From Numida meleagris (taxonomy: Eukaryota > Chordata > Aves > Galliformes > Numididae): a stretch of DNA of 64,000 nucleotides. Made by a program: the position numbers and the translations under genes. The first letter of the stretch is position 1; each line of letters begins with the position of its first letter. Below are positions 1 to 12,250 of the stretch, piece by piece. The stretch lies in NCBI RefSeq assembly GCF_002078875.1, contig NC_034438.1, positions 64,811,276 to 64,875,275 on the forward strand. The letters run 5' to 3'. The notes beneath the pieces are model-generated. The model searched no databases. It saw only the letters and a program-made list of their open reading frames with translations, and was not told where the DNA came from.

Positions 1-860
1 TGTGAGATATATCAGCCAATATCTATTGCTATTCCATTTTTCTCCAGTGCACCAGTGATTTTAAAACCCCCTTCACAGGAAGACCACCTGCCATCAGTTC
101 AAACAGTGGACAACAGAGCGCATGATCTCCCCCTGCCCTCTTTTCCAAGCAGAAGATTCCTGCTCTGTGCCCATTTTCCTTCTCATCAGTACACAGCAGA
201 TCTCAAAGACAAGTGCACTGCCTCCCAGCAACTATCATATCAAATGCCAAGGTGAATTTGTTTCCATGTGCTCAGCCTAACAACGAGATTAGCATGCAGT
301 ATTGCAGCGCCTGAAGATTAAAACCAATTTGGAGTTTATGGGACAGCTCTATAGAAAGGAGGTTATTAAGAAGGGATGTAATTATTGAGTTTAATTACAC
401 TGTCATCTGGCATTTTTGTTAAAGCCAAACTACATCTGTATGCAGCAGCTGAGAATAAGGCTCAGAAATTGTAATGACCATTTTGGTGGATCAGAAAACT
501 GGGACCTGAAGTAATCTGGCAGTTGGATAATGCTTACATCAAAGAGGTTGTGTAGCTCTATTGATGTCACACACACAAATACAGTCAGGGTCACTGCTTC
601 ATTTTACAAGGCACGGTATTAACCTGCTCATACTTCTGGTGAAGCAGATTTCCCATCGTGCAAGAGTGAAGCTCCATAAAGGCTGTATGCCTGACAACTG
701 GGATTGCAGCCTGAACAATAACTTCTTTTAAAGGCACTACTTGAGAATAACCTCATTCTGTCAGTGAATACTCATCATGACACAAGAGCAGAAAAGCCAG
801 CTTCGGTGCTTCCTCCCTGTTTCATGAATTTATCTATGACTGTTGACTGAACTGGCACTC

Positions 861-898
<38 letters not shown>

Positions 899-1840
899 CA
901 TTGCAAGAAAGGAAAAGGAAAGAAGTTCCTATATATCTCTACTGCAAAGTGCATTGTTACCTGCAACTGTGATACCTAGATGTAGGAAGCTACTATTCCA
1001 GCCTTGCACTGTATCACTGCAATTCAGTCACATAGCCCCTCCAGCTCAACATCCAGTCTTGGTCAGACTAGGATCCAGGCTCACAAATATTTCCTGGATG
1101 GACAGAGCAATGCACTGAATCCTCAAAATGCAGGGATCACACAGGACTGCCCATAATCATGAAAACTGTGTAAGGGAGCAAATGGAAATCTATAGTTGGT
1201 GCTACCTCTTCCCTTAAAAGAAAAATGTGCATCTTTGGTGGGGAAAAATAAAACATAGAGTATATTTTTTGTATATTTTGTATATTAGTTTTCATGTAGA
1301 AATGAAAGGCAACAAAGCATTGTCCAACAAGAGAGACTACTGCTTTCTTTAATCATATAACATAAAGGAGGACAGTTAATGGCTTTGACTCTGAACTGAT
1401 TCAGCAGCTTTTATTAAACAAGGTATATGCATTTGACTGTCTCTCTCGTTGGGAAGAAGTGGACAGATCCAGCTCATTGCCATACAAGGGTTTAATGCCA
1501 TCCTGAAAAAGATTATGATTATGAATGAAGTCTTCAAAAAAAAGTGCTCGTATGCTCACACTATTTGTAAAGAGGTGACAAGGCATTGCCAGTCAAATCA
1601 AAGCCTAAGAAAAGTAAGAAATACCAGTGCAGCTGCGGAGTGCTTTGGATAGCAGCCAGCAACCACCTACAACCCTTTGGAGGTGGCTTATGCAGTTGAG
1701 GTGCTGAGGAGAGGGTATATTATAATGGCTTGGCAGATAGTTTAGCTATTAACCAATTAAAAAAAAATCTATTTCATAGCAAAACTCAGGTAGTAACATG
1801 AAGGAAGAAAGCCTTTTCTCCTTTGAAAACAGTTTCATGC
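1..1840. other. Non-coding, AT-rich unique sequence
   Basis: I see no gene or recognisable element here. The only structured part is a homopolymer junction near 861-898. The short open frames have no family signature and are often interrupted on both strands. This is probably intergenic or intronic DNA. Confidence 0.5.
861..898. repeat. T11-A27 homopolymer junction
   Basis: Eleven T are followed directly by 27 A, making a small self-complementary low-complexity block. No LINE or SINE body is recognisable next to it, so I do not call it a retroposon tail. Its length is likely to vary between individuals and sequencing runs. Confidence 0.9.
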
Positions 1841-2393
1841 TGTTGTAGTTTAGCCTAGCAGGGAACTCGGCACCACACAGCTGTTTGCTCAGCACCCTCA
1901 GAGTGAGGCTGGGGAGAGAACTGTAAAACTGGTGGGTTGAGATAAAGATAATTTAATAAGACAGAAAAGGAAGGGAAAACAATAGTTATAATAAACAAAC
2001 AAACAAATAAATAAGTAAAAACAAATGATGCACAGTCCAGTTGCTCTCCACCCTCTGACTGATGCCCATCCAGTCCTTGAAAAGTGGTAGGTACCCTTGG
2101 CCAACTCCCCTCAGTTTACAGTTCCACATGCTGTCATATCGTATGGCACACCCCTGTGGCCAATTTGGGCCAGCTGTCCTGGTTCTGTCCTTTTCCAGCT
2201 CTTTGTAACCCTCCCACCTCCCAGTTTCTCACTAGCAGAGCAGTGTGAGAAACTGAAATGCCCTCGACTTACTGCTCACCAACAACCAAAACATCTGTGT
2301 GTTATCAAAGTTGTTCTCATCCTAAATCTAAAACACAGTAGCATACCAGATCCTAGAAAGAAACTTAACTTTGTCCCAACTGAAACCAGGACA
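1841..2393 (-). mobile_element. Solo LTR, avian ERVL-like endogenous retrovirus
   Basis: Read on the minus strand, the segment begins TGTCCTGGTTTCAG and ends in CTACAACA, giving the TG...CA termini of a retroviral LTR. Near its 3' end it contains the phrase TTATCTTTATCTCAACCCAC, which I recognise from a widespread avian ERVL-type LTR. No gag, pol or env sequence flanks it, so it is a solo LTR left by recombination. The flanking pentamers are CATGC (1836-1840) and CACAC (2394-2398). These match at only three of five positions, so the target duplication is decayed or absent. A CAAA/TAAA-rich run at 1993-2020 lies inside it. Family assignment is from memory of the consensus; the termini are seen directly. 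Confidence 0.72.
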
Positions 2394-3121
2394 CACACAT
2401 AAGGCTTCTTTAGTTTTCTTCTGAGTGATGTAATTGTACTGTGACTTGCCAAGATGTGCTTTCAAGAACAGGAGGATACATCATTAACTCCACCAGAGAG
2501 ACTACAAGGGGTGCTTATGGATTGTGACCAAACCTCTCTGCCTTATTCATGGCATTAATTCTGTTGATTTATGAGAGTCACACCCACAATGTTTGGAGTG
2601 AGAGAGATGAGAAAACAAAGAGAATTTGGCTCCACTGAAGTTTGGTTCCTCAGTTTAAAAAAACTCCCTCTGTGAAAAACATGGTGACTTACGTTAGTGC
2701 CATATCTCTTTGATGAGTGATGGAGTGGAACATAGAGGAGAGTGGAGAAGAATCTACCCACTTTTTAATCATGACCTTGTGCGCTCTCAGGTTTAATACA
2801 GGGTACAAGAGTGTAAGTAGCACAGAATAAAATTTTCATCAGGTATAAACAATTTTACTTTGTGTTGACTACAAGAGATTTAGAATTTCTAGTGCAATTT
2901 ATGAATATTAGGAAAAATATTAAGTTTTAATAATTATTATCTTAGTGTGATTCCTTTCTCTGTTCTCACATGTAACTATCAAAGCCCCATGATGGTACAT
3001 CCCAGTATGTCAAAGGCAGGCCAGAACATTTTGAGGTCGATGACTACTTTGCTCTTGAAGGGTCAGATGCGCAGTCTGATCCAGAGGAAATGTTTCCCTG
3101 TACACAGGCAGATGAACAATA
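2394..3121. other. Non-coding unique sequence
   Basis: No element or gene recognised between the ERVL-like LTR and the mariner fragment. The sequence is AT-rich, notably around 2880-2945. Confidence 0.45.
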
Positions 3122-3383
3122 GCTGCTCCAACAGTAATGCCTTCTAGTTCATTATGTTGGCCCATGAGGTCAGAGGCAGATGTTGGTGGTATGGCAGTAG
3201 AGGTCGAACCTTTCCACCAATGCCCCATTATATGTTGTTGCCATGTGACAGATTGCAGCAGAGGGGCAGTCTGACACAATGGTGTCTGACATGGAAGTGC
3301 GGATGAAGCAAAGGTATGTTGCAGAATTCCTCCATGCGGAAAAAATGGTACCCACTGATATTCATTGACACTTGTGAATGTTT
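3122..3383 (+). mobile_element. Mariner (Galluhop-like) DNA transposon, 5' fragment
   Basis: The left edge resembles the mariner terminal repeat: GCTGCTCCAACAGTAATGCC at 3122 is a diverged form of the inverse of the right terminus seen at 61600-61623. Downstream, an ATG at 3291 opens a short frame that reads MEVRMKQRYVAEFLHAEKM and stops at 3368. This is the N-terminal helix-turn-helix region of a mariner transposase and matches the minus-strand copy near 45.1 kb. The transposase is truncated by a TGA after 25 codons and the rest of the element (catalytic domain, right end) is missing. It is a dead fragment. The Galluhop name is from memory of the avian family; mariner membership is better supported. 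Confidence 0.65.
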
Positions 3384-5574
3384 CATCCCTGGGCAGGTTA
3401 AGAGCCTTTGGTTAGCATTACAGAAAGATGGTAGAGGGGGTCTGAGTGTTACTTGTATCTGCCTGCTGGGATTGTAGGGCTTTGGAGCAACCTCCTTTTA
3501 TGAAAGGTGTCCCTGCCCATACCAGAGGGGGAAATGGTGGATTTTAGGGCTATACAACACAAATCATTCTGTGTGCAATGAATCTAACCCAAAGAACTGA
3601 CAAGCAGGTATCTAAAGATATGCTCTGCCCAGTGAATTCCTGAACCCAGCAGGAGCCAAAGGGAGAAAAGACGATATGAAACAGCTGAGCGGGGAGACCT
3701 CCCCCTGTTTCTCCAGAGGACTGTTTAGTAGTTGGTAATATTTCCTGTATCTATACAAGGTATGAAAGCAAAACTCTGGAAATCCCCAGGAAAAGAGGTT
3801 GTGTTGGGACCCCCTGGTACCATGGTAGGACAGGCACAGCAACCTGTCAACAGAAACACCAACACAACCAATTTAGTTTTCCTTAGTTTCCCCACAATCT
3901 GCTTGCTTTCTTGGGACACTGTTTGCAATTTTCAGGCCATTGTAATCAGATAAATCTGGATCTTCTAGAGGTCTTGGCCATGATTTGGTGTCTCATGGTT
4001 ACAGGAATATGAGGCACCAAAATCAGTAGAAAACTTGGTGTGGTCAGATAAAATTTGGTTCTAGATTTCAAATCTTAAAAAGGCTGAAGATCTTCATTAC
4101 TTTCTGAGTAGGAGAGGAAAGCCACAGACTTGGGAGGGTTTAAACAAAGTAGCAGTGAGTCAAAGAATCATAGTAGTGGTGTTTCCGGTAAAAAACAATG
4201 GGCACAAGAAGTTAAGTCATTCATTTTGGCCCTAAATCTGTTGCTATCCTAAAATGAATGAATATTAAGTAACAGTTTAAAAAAAATAGCAAAATTGAAC
4301 AAAAAATAAAAATTAATAAACTCAGTATCCACTGAGTAATGGCCTCTGAGGTATGGATTCCCAGAAGTGGGACTTTTTTCGAAAGTGCAGTAAAATACAA
4401 TTTGTGTAATGGCAAGTTCAATTCATATAACTTTTCCAGTTTAAAGAGATCAGTTTGGAAATTACAAATATAAAGAATGTGGATACTGAGACTGTTTCAT
4501 AAGATCTTAGGCCAAGTAATGATGAGATTTATTCACCCATAGTAGAAATATTCTGATTATTGATAAAAGAAGGAGAAATGAAGATAGGGAATGAGACATA
4601 AAGCACAAAGAACTCCCTGATAAGGGAGTAGGCAGAGTAGGAGTTGGTAGTATGGCTCCAGCCCTTTTGTCCCTCCCAAATCTCACCAACAAGCAAAGCT
4701 GAGCTTTTACCATGAGTTAGAATTGCTCTGAATTTGTACAAGCAGCAGGAGCTTTCTAGATGTAAGGCAACTCACAGACACCTGAAGATTTTCTCCAGTT
4801 GTTTTATTGTGCAGCCACAAGATCTCCTAGGAGCACCAAATTCTTGCCAAGAATCTGGCTTATTAAAACTGAAAACAGAATGAGGAAGGAAAGGGGATAG
4901 GCCACCTGATCTGCTTCAGGACTGGTGTTTCTCCTAGGGTAGCATTAACTACTGTCAATGGGATGAGTCCTCAGCACTAGCTTGACATAACTAATTAATT
5001 TTTAAGGACAAGATGGACTATGGCTCAGAGACCTCTGTCAAGACAACTTCCCTCCTGCATCTCTGGCTATCACTCTGTGATAGCACCATCAGGGACCTGC
5101 ATGCTAGAAAGGACAGAGGCATTGCTATGACACCTTTTCATATCTCCACTATGAGCTTTTGGACACACATTAGTCTGACTCCAAACCTAAAATTCACCTT
5201 TGTTGAAAAAAACATGGAAATTCAGATTGGCAGGAGTACACGCTCTACTTGTTTTGGAAATGTAGGGATGCTGCTGTTGCAGAAGACTCCTGCTTAAACT
5301 CAAAAGTTGTATGGTCTCCCAGAAAGAAAAAAGGATGCCCTTCCATCTCTGGTAGCTTAGATATGAATTTAAACATCTGTCATAGATGTAAACAGCTCAA
5401 GAGAAAAGCATCAGTGTAACAAAAGAGATGTTTCTACCATCTAATTTTAATTGTGCCCCTGTGTGATAATCGCTATCTTCTTCTGATATCAAAGGGAAAC
5501 AGGGTAAGCCAGAAAGAAAGGGTCCTTGAAACAGCTTCTTGTCAACAAGAGAGAAAAATCAGTAGCAATAATAT
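3384..5574. other. Non-coding unique sequence
   Basis: No gene, RNA or transposon recognised. The longest open frame (5013-5297, plus) has no domain signature and no splice context. A short AT-rich patch lies at 4255-4320. Confidence 0.45.
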
Positions 5575-6090
5575 CACAGAATCTAAGAATCATAGAATTG
5601 TAGGGGGTGGAAAGGACCTCTGGAGTTCATCTAGTCCAGGATACCACAGGCCTTCTTGGCCACAAATGCACACTGGCTGGCTCATGGGCAACCTGTTGTC
5701 CACCAGGACACTCAGGTCCTTCTCTGCAGAGCTCCTTTCCAGCAGGTCAGCCCCTAACCTGTACTGATGCATGTGGTTATTCCTCCCCAGATGTACCACT
5801 CTAGCCATTGTTGAACCTCATCAGGATCCTCTCCACCCAGTTCTCCAGTCTGCCCAAGTCTCACTGAATGGCAGCACAGCATTCTGGTGTGCCAGCCTCT
5901 CACCCCAGCTTTGTATCACCAGCAGACTTGCTGAGAGTGCTCTCTAACACTTTACTCATGTTATTGATGAAGATGCTGTAAAAGACCAGACCCAGTACTG
6001 ACCCCTGGGGAGCAGTGCTAGCTGCAGACCTCCAGCTGGACTCTGTGCTGCTGATCACAGCCCTCTGAGCTCTGCCAGAACATGATCACA
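5575..6090 (-). mobile_element. CR1 LINE fragment, internally deleted
   Basis: The minus strand ends in the CR1 3' tail (reverse complement of ATCATAGAATTGTAGGG near 5588). Only about 60 bp of 3' untranslated region is kept before the sequence jumps, near 5640, into the middle of ORF2. The minus-strand frame 5590-5808 still reads the conserved CR1 stretch YRLGADLLERSSAEKDLSVL. Further upstream, 5830-6060 covers the reverse-transcriptase segment that precedes it, heavily diverged. The C-terminal third of ORF2 is therefore missing in the middle of the element. It is an old copy with no intact coding capacity. Confidence 0.75.
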
Positions 6091-7581
6091 CCTTAATTTT
6101 CTTGAAGAATACAAATAGTGTGATCATCTGATTCAGTGCTTCTAGAGGAGGGTAAAATATCCTGTCACTTTCCTAGAACCTTTTTCATTTGGATGGAATA
6201 GGAGAGATATTCCTGTCCCTCTGCTTTTAATGATTGTCACTGCAAGCTGAGATACTGAGCATGATGAAACTGACAAGTTAGATCTATTATTAGGATACAA
6301 ATGCTTGATATATTTTCACTATAAAAATGCACTATTATTAAGCAGTAAGACTTGTCATTCATACAGTGTGTTTCTATCGGCCTTCAGAACACTTGTAAGG
6401 CACCGCTGCTTTCCCTGTATTAAGTTTTGAGAGGAAAGTGAAGAATTTTATTTCTGTCAGTGGTAGAAAATGAGGTATAGCCATGCCATGAATCTGGAAT
6501 TTAGGTACTTTTGTGTCTGCTGCTCTTCAGATTTTTAGAGTTTGTGTTTAACACTTAGCACAAAGGTTTTTTTGCAATATTCAGATTTAGAATTTTTCAA
6601 AATGCACAGAATTAAATTTTCCTCCACAAAATCAGATGTCGGAAGAATGAAATTTCAGAGGTTTCAGAGAAAAGATGTTATCTAGGTAAATGGGAATCTA
6701 ATTTTTATCTACCTGACAGCAAACATTCATAGTTAATATCTATCTAAGCAAAAATGGAATCCAAATCATAGGAAAAGTTTTCATTTCTTTGTAAATTCTT
6801 ACAGAGGGACTCTTAAAAATGTTAGGGTATTGCGATCTGTTGTCACATTCTTTAGTCTACATTCTTCAAATACTATATGAATTTGCTGAATAAGGAAAGA
6901 TGTTCTGGAGAAAAGATAATTATTAGTGTATCATTCATCTAGACTGTGCATGTGAGTTGATTAATAAAAGTAGATACAGACTGTAAGGTATGTTGTTAAA
7001 AAGCAGAAATAAATATATAATATTGCTCTGAATTCAGTGAAACTACACTTCTTTTGTTGCTATTGGTGATGGTGTTGATGCTTTGTTTTTGCTTTTATTT
7101 TATTCTGTTTTGGAAATTATGGACATGTATTTACTTGCTTTAAATGTGAAATGAATGACATATTAATAAAATTGCTATTTCTACTATAACTGGCAGTTTC
7201 TTGGAAAATTTACCATTAGCAGGCCTCAACATTTATTACAGTTATCAGAACTATTCCCATCCTCGAAGTACAGTGTAAAACAAACAAACAAGGAGTTGTA
7301 CAGAAACATACTCAGTATCAGACTATGCGCACAGTAGATCTTTTTCCCTATCCCAGGCAATTCTTACATCCACCAGAACATGGAAATAATTACTCAAGAT
7401 TTCATTTGATGTCCCTGAAAAAGACAGATTTAGGAAAGAGGATTTGATAATTTATTTCTGCTATATGACCTAAAGTGGAAGGAACCTTGGAAGAAGTTAT
7501 TAAGCTGTTTTGGTGAAGTGACTTGGGGATTCAAATAACACCAAACACATTATGCCAACAAGGATCTAAGTTAAGCAGAGT
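6091..7581. other. Non-coding, AT-rich sequence
   Basis: Nothing recognised. The segment is AT-rich, contains no frame above 60 codons, and shows no repeat boundary apart from the CR1 elements on either side. Confidence 0.5.
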
Positions 7582-7669
7582 TCATAGAATCATAGAATGG
7601 CCTGGGTTGAAAAGGACCTCAAAGAACATCTAGTTTCAACCGTCCTGCTGAGTGCAGGGTCGCCAACCA

Positions 7670-8572
7670 CTAGACCATGCTGCCCAGAGCCACATCCAGT
7701 CTGGGCTTGAATGCCTCCAGAGACGGGGCATCCACAACCTCCTTGGGCAACCTGTTCCAGTGCCTCGCCACCCTCTGGGTGAAAAACTGCCTCCTAATAT
7801 CTAACCTAAATATCCCCTGTCTGAGTTTAAAACCATTCCCCCTTGTCCTATCACTATCTACCCTCATGAACAATCGATCCCCCTCCTGTTTATACCTTCC
7901 CTTCAAGTATTGGAAGGCCACAGTGAAGTCTCCCCAGAGCCTTCTCTTCTCCAAATTAAACAAGCCCAGTTCCCTCAACCTTTCCTCACAGGAGAGGTGC
8001 TCCAGCCCTCTGATCATCTTGGTGGCCCTCCTCTGAACTCTTTCCAAAAGCACTGCGTCTTTCTTGTACTGAAGGCCCCAGGCGTGGATGCAGTACTCCA
8101 GATGGGGCCTCACAAGAGCCGAATAAAGGGGGACCACCACCTCCCTCTCCCTGCTGGCCACTCCTCTTTTAATGCAGCCTAGAACATAATTGGCCTTCTG
8201 GGCTGCCAGCACACACTGCGGGCTCATGTCCAGCTTCTCGTCCACCAGGACCCCCAAGTCCCTCTCCGCAGGGCTGCTCTCAAGGGATTCTTGCCCCAGT
8301 CTGTATAAATACCTGGGATTGCCCTGGCCCAAGTGCAGCACCCTGCATTTGTCCTTGTTGAACCTCATTAGGTTTTCGTGGGCCCACTTCTCCAGCCCGT
8401 CCAGGTCTCTCTGGATGGCTTCCCTTCCCTCGAGTGTATTGACTGCACTGCTCAGCTTGGTGTCATCTGCAAAGTTGCTGAGGGTGCACTTGATGCCATC
8501 GTCTATGTCATTGGTAAAGATGACCGGTCCCAAGACTGAACCTTGGGGACACCACTTGTGACCGGCCTCCAC
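7670..8572 (-). pseudogene. CR1 ORF2 fragment: reverse transcriptase C-terminal half
   Basis: A 300-codon minus-strand frame encodes the palm motif [11 protein letters not shown] near residue 35, whose Asp pair is the metal-binding site. It continues through the conserved CR1 C-terminal region ([18 protein letters not shown], then [19 protein letters not shown]) to the normal end LDVALGSMV. The endonuclease and the N-terminal half of the reverse transcriptase are absent. Just upstream of the frame a 1-bp deletion disrupts the GVPQG motif, so the apparent start ATG is not genuine. It cannot make a working enzyme. Confidence 0.88.
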
Positions 8573-8615
8573 CCTGACATAGAACCATCAATCACAACCC
8601 TTTGGCTGTGACCAG

Positions 8616-9173
8616 TGTCACGGTATTGTCTAAGGGTCTGCGTCCGTGACAAGGGGGGGACAGGCCCAAAAGAAAAAAAACGAGAAAAGAGGAAGGAAAG
8701 AAAAAAAATCGCCGGCGATAAGAGCCAGCCCCCGGGCGGTCCGGCGGCTAAAGCGGCAGAGAAGCCGCGGAGCCGCAACCTGGGAAGAGGGGGACCCGTA
8801 GACGGATCTAACACAAAAAAAACAGCGGCACCGATCTGAGGAGGAACAACTAATTTTACTAAATATATCAAAATGAGGCTAGTAGAATTATGATAGAGGG
8901 TTTACAGGCTGAAAATCTTACACAGTAAAATGCAGGAGGACCACGTGCTTTCTCCGCCAGGCTGGGAAGAACAGACCCCGCGTCCCCACGTGGCTTCACC
9001 ACCCCCTCTCCCGCAAAGACCCCTGGGGAGTGCACCTCCTCCCCTCCCCCTCAGAGGGCCACACCAAAAAAGGCAGTTTACAGTAACCGGGGAATTAACC
9101 CTTTAACTGCCCGTACCTTACATGATGTAATGATGTGGAATACCGACAACAAAAAAATCACAAAACCATAACA
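8616..9173 (-). mobile_element. Solo LTR (family A) inserted into a CR1
   Basis: On the minus strand this 558-bp segment starts TGTTATGGTTTTGTGATTTT and ends CCGTGACA. It is flanked by a perfect 5-bp target duplication, ACCAG, at 8611-8615 and 9174-9178. Removing the segment and one ACCAG restores the continuous CR1 sequence seen elsewhere in the window. A second member of the family lies at 41111-41688 on the plus strand. No internal retroviral sequence is present, so it is a solo LTR. A 5-bp duplication fits ERVL-like elements and some other retroviral groups; the exact family is not settled. Confidence 0.93.
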
Positions 9174-9238
9174 ACCAGCCAACCAGTTCTTAACCCACCG
9201 AACAGTCCATCGCTCAAATCCATACCTCTCCAATTTGG

Positions 9239-11360
9239 TGAGCATTCTCATACAAAGCCCATGTCTTAATTCTTACTAGTTGCGGATATACAAATAAATT
9301 TGTGTAGGTAATAAAGGTTTATGACAGATGTATGCTCTAAAGGCCATAGCACAGGACTGTTTTCCACCTCATCTTCTTCTTCTTTCTCCTACACGCCCAA
9401 CAGGGATTTGACGTAAATGGGTCATGAATTGACTACCTTTGATGTGAATGGTAAACACTTCATCTCCTACTCTACAAAGTCTGTTAGTTAATATTTATAG
9501 GAATTTAGGAATATTAAGTTATTTGAGAAGGAGCACACATTTTCCTACAAATACAGGGGAGGAAGGGAAGAAATTGTCAAAGTTTACAAAGACATCAGAT
9601 CATGAAGAGCCTTGTGAAGACATTAGCTGCTGAGGAGCTAGTTATATGAGAGGAACTCAGTCATTTTAATGAACACATTTCATGAAAATTTAATACTGTG
9701 TTATGTTGTGCATCTTAAATCCCAGGCTCCTGAAGCAAGGTGATTACATGTGAATTTCTACTTTCATTTTTCAACCAGCATTGTTGTTAAAAACATTAAC
9801 TGTAACAAATCATGTTAAAGGGAGAGTGGAGAGTTTTCACATGTATTACTTCACAACTTTTTATTTGTGCAAGTTACTTGATTTTAGACAGTTTTGCTGC
9901 ACCTTTGAAAGTGCTGACACTGGGCTTCCATTGTAGCTTCAACTGTGACATGATAAATAATAAATCTTATTATAGCTCTGGGATTTTTATTCTATGAAAA
10001 GGTAGTGAAAGAAGCACACAGAGAGTGGAATTATTACAGTGCCTTAGCTTGGCTAATGAAGCAAACTGGAAAGCCTTTCTGGTCCATTTACTCTGGCTAC
10101 AAAGCAGAGATCAAGCACCAAGATTTTCATTTTCACCAAAGGAGGAAAGTTCTAAATCTTCTATCCTTCATTTCACTCAGTCCTTTACTCTACAACCCTA
10201 CGGACAGTGCCACATTCTTTACATTTCTGATCCACTGTGCACTGGGTTTTTTTGGTACTACATTTCTTATTTATATTTTTCCTCATTAAACATACACAGG
10301 GTTTATTTTCTTCTGTTCTCTGCCATTCCAATAAGAGATGTTATTCAGCCTAATATTCTGCCTGTCATACCTTACTGCTTAATGCTACATCATACCCTAC
10401 TTGGAGCATCCTGGAAGATTTTTATATTCTTTTTGCTACCAAATTATTATTTTCCATTTCCATCACCTTTGGTCTCAGTCCTTCTCTGTTGGGCTGAAGG
10501 AGATGGCAAAGAGTTGTATAATTACATTAACATGACAGGATATACATTTGACAGTTGATAAGGTGAGCCATAGCACACAGTCTATTCTTAGCAGTAGCTG
10601 CTGGGTACAAGTCTTGTATTACCAGTACTACAAGCTGCTTCGAAAGGTATTAGTAAACACTGAAGCAATAGTAAAAGCAATTTGAGTTATGGCAAGGTAT
10701 AAGTAATCCAATGGATATGCTTTATTTGATTCCCTCATTTGCCCTCAGCTTCACGTGCATTTATCTAAATATCTTGTGGCTCCATCCCAGGGTGCCTACA
10801 ACTTATCTACTCTTAAGACAACAGGATTTGTGAATTGAAAGCCAAAAGACAAGCTCAAGACATTTTAAAGCAGGAGGCTGAACCTCAATTTCTTCACATC
10901 TTGGAGTGCCCTTAATATCTCAAATGGTGCATTAGATTGGAAAGGTGAAGAATCAGGTTAATAACTTTACTTTGACAGAAAGGTGTTCATGCCACAAAGA
11001 TGAGCTCTTTCTACAAGGATGCTTCAGGTAGCTCCCTTTGCCATGGATGGGAACCTCTGGACCACCTAATCCTCTTGTGAATCCAACCCTCACTCAGATA
11101 GAGCATCTCATCTCCAAAACTGGAAGCTTCTCAGGTATTGTAGCCATAACAGCAAGTTACAGAACCTCCATCACCAACAAGCCCTAATACTTTGTAATGA
11201 GCTTAGAAAACTTCTGACTAGCCTATAATGTCTAAAAAGTTTTGAAGAGCTTTATATCATATGAATTACTTCATGTGTCCATCTCCAGGAGTCTGAAATA
11301 GGACATGCGATGCAGCTTGCAAAAAGTCTATGAGGGCTTGGCATAATTATTGATTTCTAT
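9239..11360. other. Non-coding unique sequence
   Basis: No gene or transposon recognised. The plus-strand frame 10025-10558 (177 codons) is rich in hydrophobic residues but has no domain, no good start context and no paralogue in the window, so I regard it as chance. Confidence 0.45.
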
Positions 11361-11993
11361 GAATCATAGAATCATAGAATGGTTTGGGTTGGAAGAGACC
11401 TTTAAGATCATCTGGCCCCACTCCAACAGCTTGATGTTCTTCTTGTGCTGCGGCCTCAGAATTGGACGCTGTACTCCAGGTGGGGTCTCATTAGAGCAGA
11501 GTAGATGGGTAGAATCACCTTCCTCAACCTGCTGGTCACACTTCTCTTGATGCAACTCAGGATACAGTTGGCCTGCTGGGCTGCAAGCACACTTTGATGG
11601 CTCATGTTGAATCTTTCATCAACTAACACCCTGAAATCCTTCTCCTCAGGGCTGCTCTCAAGCCATTCTCCCCCCAGCCTGTATCTGTGCTTGGGATTGC
11701 CCCAGCCCAGGTGTAGTACCTTGCACTTGGCCTTGTTGAACTTAATGAGGTTGGCGCGGGCCCACCTCTCAAGCCTGTCCAGGTCCCTCTGGATGGTATC
11801 TCTTCCCTCTAGTGTGTCAACTGCACCACTCAGCTTGGTGTAATCTGCAAACTTGCTGAGGGTGCACTCAGTCCCACTATCCACATCACCTACAAAGATG
11901 TTAAATAACACTGGTCCCAGCATCAGCCCCTGAAGAGTGCCACTCATCACCGGTCTCCACTTGGACATTGAGCCACTGATCACAACTCTCTGA
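11361..11993 (-). mobile_element. CR1 LINE fragment, internally deleted
   Basis: About 75 bp of 3' tail (GAATCATAGAATCATAGAAT at 11361) joins abruptly near 11435 to the middle of ORF2, skipping the C-terminal coding region. The minus-strand frame reads NPKHRYRLGGEWLESSPEEK and TLSKFADYTKLSGAV. The second Asp of the catalytic FADD box is thus replaced by Tyr, which would abolish activity in any case. The 5' end is truncated near 11993. This is a different and older subfamily than the copy at 7.6 kb. Confidence 0.85.
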
Positions 11994-12045
11994 AGAATCC
12001 TTATTTCCTGGAAATATATAGTCTGTTGCAATTTCTTTATGAGAA

Positions 12046-12250
12046 ATCATAGAATCACAGAATCATGAAGGTTGGAAAAGACCTCCAAGATCATCCAGTC
12101 CAACCATCCACTCACCACCAAAACTTCCCCACTAAACCATGTCCCTTAGTACAACATCTACACATTTCCTGAATACCTCCAAGAATAGTGACTCAACCAC
12201 CTCACTGGGCAGCCCATTCCAGCACCTGAGCACTCTTTCAGAGAAGAAAT
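12046..12250 (-). mobile_element. CR1 LINE 3'-end fragment
   Basis: The minus strand carries about 205 bp of CR1: the octamer tail (ATCATAGAATCACAGAATCA on the plus strand) followed by the 3' untranslated region and the last codons of ORF2. It ends near 12250. It begins about 50 bp beyond the preceding CR1, with its own tail, so it is a separate insertion. Confidence 0.82.

Larger units (their letters stand above)
7582..9238 (-). mobile_element. CR1 LINE, 5'-truncated, split by a solo LTR
   Basis: The 3' tail lies at 7582 (TCATAGAATCATAGAATGGC on the plus strand). The body runs on the minus strand through the C-terminal part of ORF2 to the LTR inserted at 8616. CR1 sequence resumes at 9179 (CCAACCAGTTCTTAACCCAC) and stops at about 9238, where the element is 5'-truncated. 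Comparison with the copies at 38.1 and 56.5 kb shows that the LTR simply interrupts an otherwise continuous CR1. It belongs to the same young subfamily as those copies but lacks their 2-bp deletion in the GVPQG motif; it has a separate 1-bp deletion there. Confidence 0.92.

Noticed and set aside
10025..10558. 177-codon plus-strand open frame
   Set aside because: Hydrophobic, low-complexity reading with no domain, no splice context and an overlapping frame 10005-10289; probably chance.
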